From Casp-actino8 sp037147055 (GTDB lineage Bacteria; Actinomycetota; Acidimicrobiia; Acidimicrobiales; Ilumatobacteraceae), in assembly GCA_037147055.1 (NCBI GenBank), contig JBAWVW010000023.1:1-24773 (forward strand): a stretch of 24,773 nt of DNA, written 5' to 3'. Below the pieces are notes generated by a model. It ran no database searches, had not been told where the DNA came from, and saw only the letters and a list, made by a program, of their open reading frames with translations. Shown here one piece after another: positions 22,761 through 24,773 of the stretch (its first letter is position 1; every line of letters starts with the position of its first letter). The translations under genes were made by a program, and so were the position numbers.

Positions 22761-23399
22761 TTAACTCCAACTATTCCAACGCACAAACTTTTCTGCAGCA
22801 ACGCGCTTGGCCACTTTAAAGTCAGTGCCGATTGTGTACGCCACAGGAAATAACCCAGCCTGGGTGTACTGATCAAATGGAATACCGAGCAATTCGGCAG
22901 CCTCTTTTTCGTTGGGCAAATGCAAAGTTGTCCATGCTGAACCCATACCGCGTTCGCGCAATGCCAACATGAAACTCCAGACTGCTGGCAACAATGATCC
23001 CCAAGCCGAAGCCTGACCAAAAGTTGGAGTGCCAGTATCGAGGCGACCAGCAATCAGCGGAATCAGTAAAACCGGAACTTGATCCATGACATCGGCGAGA
23101 TAGGTCGCTGAATCAAGGATTCGCTCACCCTGATGATCTCCTCGGGGGCGATTGGGGTCATTGACATATGGATAAAAGTTTCCGCGATACATATCGGCCA
23201 AAGCCTTCTTCTTCACTGGGTCATCAACGAAGAGCCAACGCCAACCCTGCATATTGGAACCAGTTGGTGCCTGATGCGCTATTTCGATGCACTCCATCAA
23301 TACTTCACGCTCCACGGGCCTTTGCAAGTCGAGTCGCTTGCGCACCGAGCGCGTCGTTGTCAAGACCTGATCGGCCGTTAGTCCTAGTCGTTCACTCAT
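22761..23399 (-). CDS. nitroreductase-family flavoprotein
   Basis: This 212-residue FMN-dependent nitroreductase-like protein has the N-terminal phosphate-binding TTRSVRKRLD (R17, R20), the APTGSNMQGWRWLFV block, a dimer-interface region with FGQASAWGSLLPAVWSFMLALRERGMGSAWTT, and a C-terminal VAYTIGTDF. Family members reduce nitro groups, quinones or enones, or catalyse dehalogenation or flavin breakdown, using NAD(P)H. The ATG overlaps the stop of the PPOX-like gene by four bases (ATGA), so the pair is translationally coupled and may share flavin chemistry. It is the last gene of the SDR-PPOX-nitroreductase operon. The substrate is unknown. Confidence 0.9.
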   Translation of the reverse strand: MSERLGLTADQVLTTTRSVRKRLDLQRPVEREVLMECIEIAHQAPTGSNMQGWRWLFVDDPVKKKALADMYRGNFYPYVNDPNRPRGDHQGERILDSATYLADVMDQVPVLLIPLIAGRLDTGTPTFGQASAWGSLLPAVWSFMLALRERGMGSAWTTLHLPNEKEAAELLGIPFDQYTQAGLFPVAYTIGTDFKVAKRVAAEKFVRWNSWS

Positions 23400-23929
23400 G
23401 ATTTATCTTCTTTCGTTTTAGTGGCCTGTTCGGCCATCCATTCGGATGTTGCCTTACCCATTTTCCCGCCGTCATATCCAATACGTTGGGTCGGTTTGAC
23501 TTCAAGAATGACACGGCGGGGGGAATCTAAAAATAATGTGAAGGCGTCACGCTGAGTTGACGGACCACCAAGAATCGCCTCGGACAACTCTGGATAAAAC
23601 CAATCCTTTGTTGCTTGGTCATCATGCAGGACACATTCACCTTTCCATGTGACTGTCTTGTTTCGTGCCATTGATGATCCAGTTGAGGTGACAACGACGC
23701 ACACTCGCGGGTCACGGCGCACTGCAGATATTCGCGCCCGTTGTGATGACGCAGTCAGCCAAAAACTTCCTCGTCGCCAGACATAGGACATAATCACTCC
23801 CACCGGCCAACCTTCTTTATTGGACCAGATAAAGGTGCATTCATTTTGCGCCAATAAAAGTTGTTCCTCAACATCATCGTCAAGGCCAAAGACGGTGACA
23901 TCTTCATAATTTTCTGGGTGCTCTGTCAT
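23396..23929 (-). CDS. pyridoxamine 5'-phosphate oxidase-like (PPOX) flavoprotein
   Basis: This protein has 177 residues from the ATG at 23929. An in-frame ATG at 23941 is less likely because its GAG codon is part of the GGAG ribosome site that serves the second ATG at six bases. The split-barrel fold shows as LAQNECTFIWSNKEGWPVGVIMSYVWRRGSFWLTA, then SSQRARISAVRRDPRVCVVV, the common cofactor-contact segment of this superfamily, then TVTWKGECVLHDD. Actinomycetes have many such proteins using FMN, F420 or heme, and the cofactor cannot be decided here. It lies between an SDR (36 bases upstream) and the nitroreductase (four-base overlap). Confidence 0.85.
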   Translation of the reverse strand: MTEHPENYEDVTVFGLDDDVEEQLLLAQNECTFIWSNKEGWPVGVIMSYVWRRGSFWLTASSQRARISAVRRDPRVCVVVTSTGSSMARNKTVTWKGECVLHDDQATKDWFYPELSEAILGGPSTQRDAFTLFLDSPRRVILEVKPTQRIGYDGGKMGKATSEWMAEQATKTKEDKS

Positions 23930-23965
23930 CTTTTTCTCCATATTTCATTTTTCTTCATCATCTTG

Positions 23966-24730
23966 CTAAGAATCTGCTGGTAACTCACGTGGCATAAATT
24001 GCCCAGTGTTAGCGGTGATACCGCCATCAACGGGAACAACTGCTCCAGTTACAAAACTTGAGGCCTGTGAGGCCAGAAAAACAATAACTGCTGCTACTTC
24101 TTCGGCCGTGCCCCAGCGTTGAAGAGGAACGGCCCGACGCAGGCTTTCGTACACCTCGGGAACCTGCTTGATGCCCGTTGTCATCCCAGTCTCTGTCGGA
24201 CCTGGACACACAACATTCACGGTGATCGCGTCTGCGGCAAGGTCGAGAGCGGCTCCTTTAGCCAAATTGATGACAGCAGCCTTAGCAGTGTTGTAGGCCC
24301 ACATATTTGGATCGGCGTTTATCCCCGAGGTTGACGCAGTGATGACGATACGACCGCCACCCCGCTTTCGTAAAGCCGGAACCGCAGCGCGGATGCCGAG
24401 CAGGACCCCACGAACATTGACTTCAATCGTTCGATCAAAGATCTCGATGGGCATCGTCACGATGTCTCCACTCGCGGGTACACCAGCATTCAAGATCATT
24501 GCGTCTAAACCACCAAACTCTCTGTGTGCAAGAGAGACCGCCGCATTATTCACCTCTGCGTCAGTTACATCTCCCCCAACGATAAAAACCCGATCCATTT
24601 TGGCGAGTTCGTTCAACTCGGCACTGGGACGGTCAATGACCACCACTGACCCTCCACTAGCGAGCAAGGCATCAACCGTGGCCCGACCAATGCCAGAGGC
24701 CCCACCCGTCACGATAGAAACGCGTGTCAA
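23966..24730 (-). CDS. short-chain dehydrogenase/reductase (NAD-type)
   Basis: This 254-residue protein is the standard size for a classical SDR. Motifs are TGGASGIG (8-15), NAG (81-83), Ser133 (TASTSG) and Y146/K150 (YNTAK). Asp33 after strand 2 suggests NAD(H). The C-terminal block PVDGGITANTG is normal. The start is a TTG at 24730 with GAGG five bases upstream. The frame is open to the right edge (24773), but no other start codon lies in it, and MTRVSIVTGG is a typical SDR beginning. It leads the operon with the PPOX-like protein and nitroreductase. Probable role: oxidation of a hydroxyl group in the same pathway; substrate unknown. Confidence 0.9.
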   Translation of the reverse strand: MTRVSIVTGGASGIGRATVDALLASGGSVVVIDRPSAELNELAKMDRVFIVGGDVTDAEVNNAAVSLAHREFGGLDAMILNAGVPASGDIVTMPIEIFDRTIEVNVRGVLLGIRAAVPALRKRGGGRIVITASTSGINADPNMWAYNTAKAAVINLAKGAALDLAADAITVNVVCPGPTETGMTTGIKQVPEVYESLRRAVPLQRWGTAEEVAAVIVFLASQASSFVTGAVVPVDGGITANTGQFMPRELPADS

Positions 24731-24773
24731 CGTCGCCTCACAGTGCGAATCAGGACGACCACAACTCTGCGTA

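Noticed and set aside
1..24773. Insertion sequences, CRISPR arrays, tRNA or rRNA genes, attachment sites
   Set aside because: Looked for on both strands; no transposase-like frame, spaced repeat array, cloverleaf or rRNA-like stretch was seen.

Overview
The window is a dense block of about two dozen catabolic and redox genes with very short spacers. There are no rRNA, tRNA, CRISPR or transposase genes, and no recognisable transporter or transcription factor. Base composition is roughly balanced by eye. A TIGR03083/maleylpyruvate-isomerase-like protein, FadD-type acyl-CoA ligases, a non-canonical thiolase next to a DUF35 protein, a PPOX-class flavoprotein and several apparently leaderless starts together suggest an actinomycete, possibly an aquatic member of the Acidimicrobiia. 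That placement is inference and no marker gene confirms it.

Layout. (1) 1-5138: the tail of an unidentified plus-strand gene, then a SnoaL-like gene (-) and a VOC gene (+). Next comes a minus operon of SDR, ABM-domain monooxygenase and carotenoid/lignostilbene-type cleavage dioxygenase, divergent from a cytochrome P450 (+). The SDR/P450 spacer holds two interleaved perfect 7-bp inverted repeats. (2) 5150-8870: a minus operon of DUF35 Zn-ribbon/OB protein, thiolase-fold protein, acyl-CoA ligase and VOC protein. (3) 8995-14796: a SnoaL-like gene overlapping an APH/ecdysteroid-kinase-like gene (+); a TIGR03083-like gene and an SDR (-); a 5'-truncated remnant of a sugar-phosphate isomerase/epimerase; an SDR (+); a zinc alcohol dehydrogenase (-); and a second ABM protein (+). 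(4) 14793-19517: a minus operon ligase - Rieske oxygenase - ligase, in which the two ligases are paralogues. It is divergent, across a strong palindrome, from a plus run of HAD hydrolase, second Rieske oxygenase, 72-residue protein and ThuA-like protein. (5) 22761-24730: a minus operon of SDR, PPOX-like flavoprotein and nitroreductase.

How it may work together (inference). The set would fit oxidation of a hydrophobic, possibly isoprenoid or aromatic, substrate. Steps would be oxidative C=C cleavage, hydroxylation by P450 and Rieske enzymes, alcohol/aldehyde oxidation by SDR and MDR enzymes, CoA activation by three ANL ligases, and C-C scission by the thiolase/DUF35 pair. SnoaL, VOC and ABM proteins would handle the oxidised intermediates. 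A kinase and a HAD protein hint at a phosphorylated intermediate. The substrate cannot be read from sequence. The usual beta-oxidation enzymes (acyl-CoA dehydrogenase, enoyl-CoA hydratase) and the electron-transfer partners of the oxygenases are not in the window.
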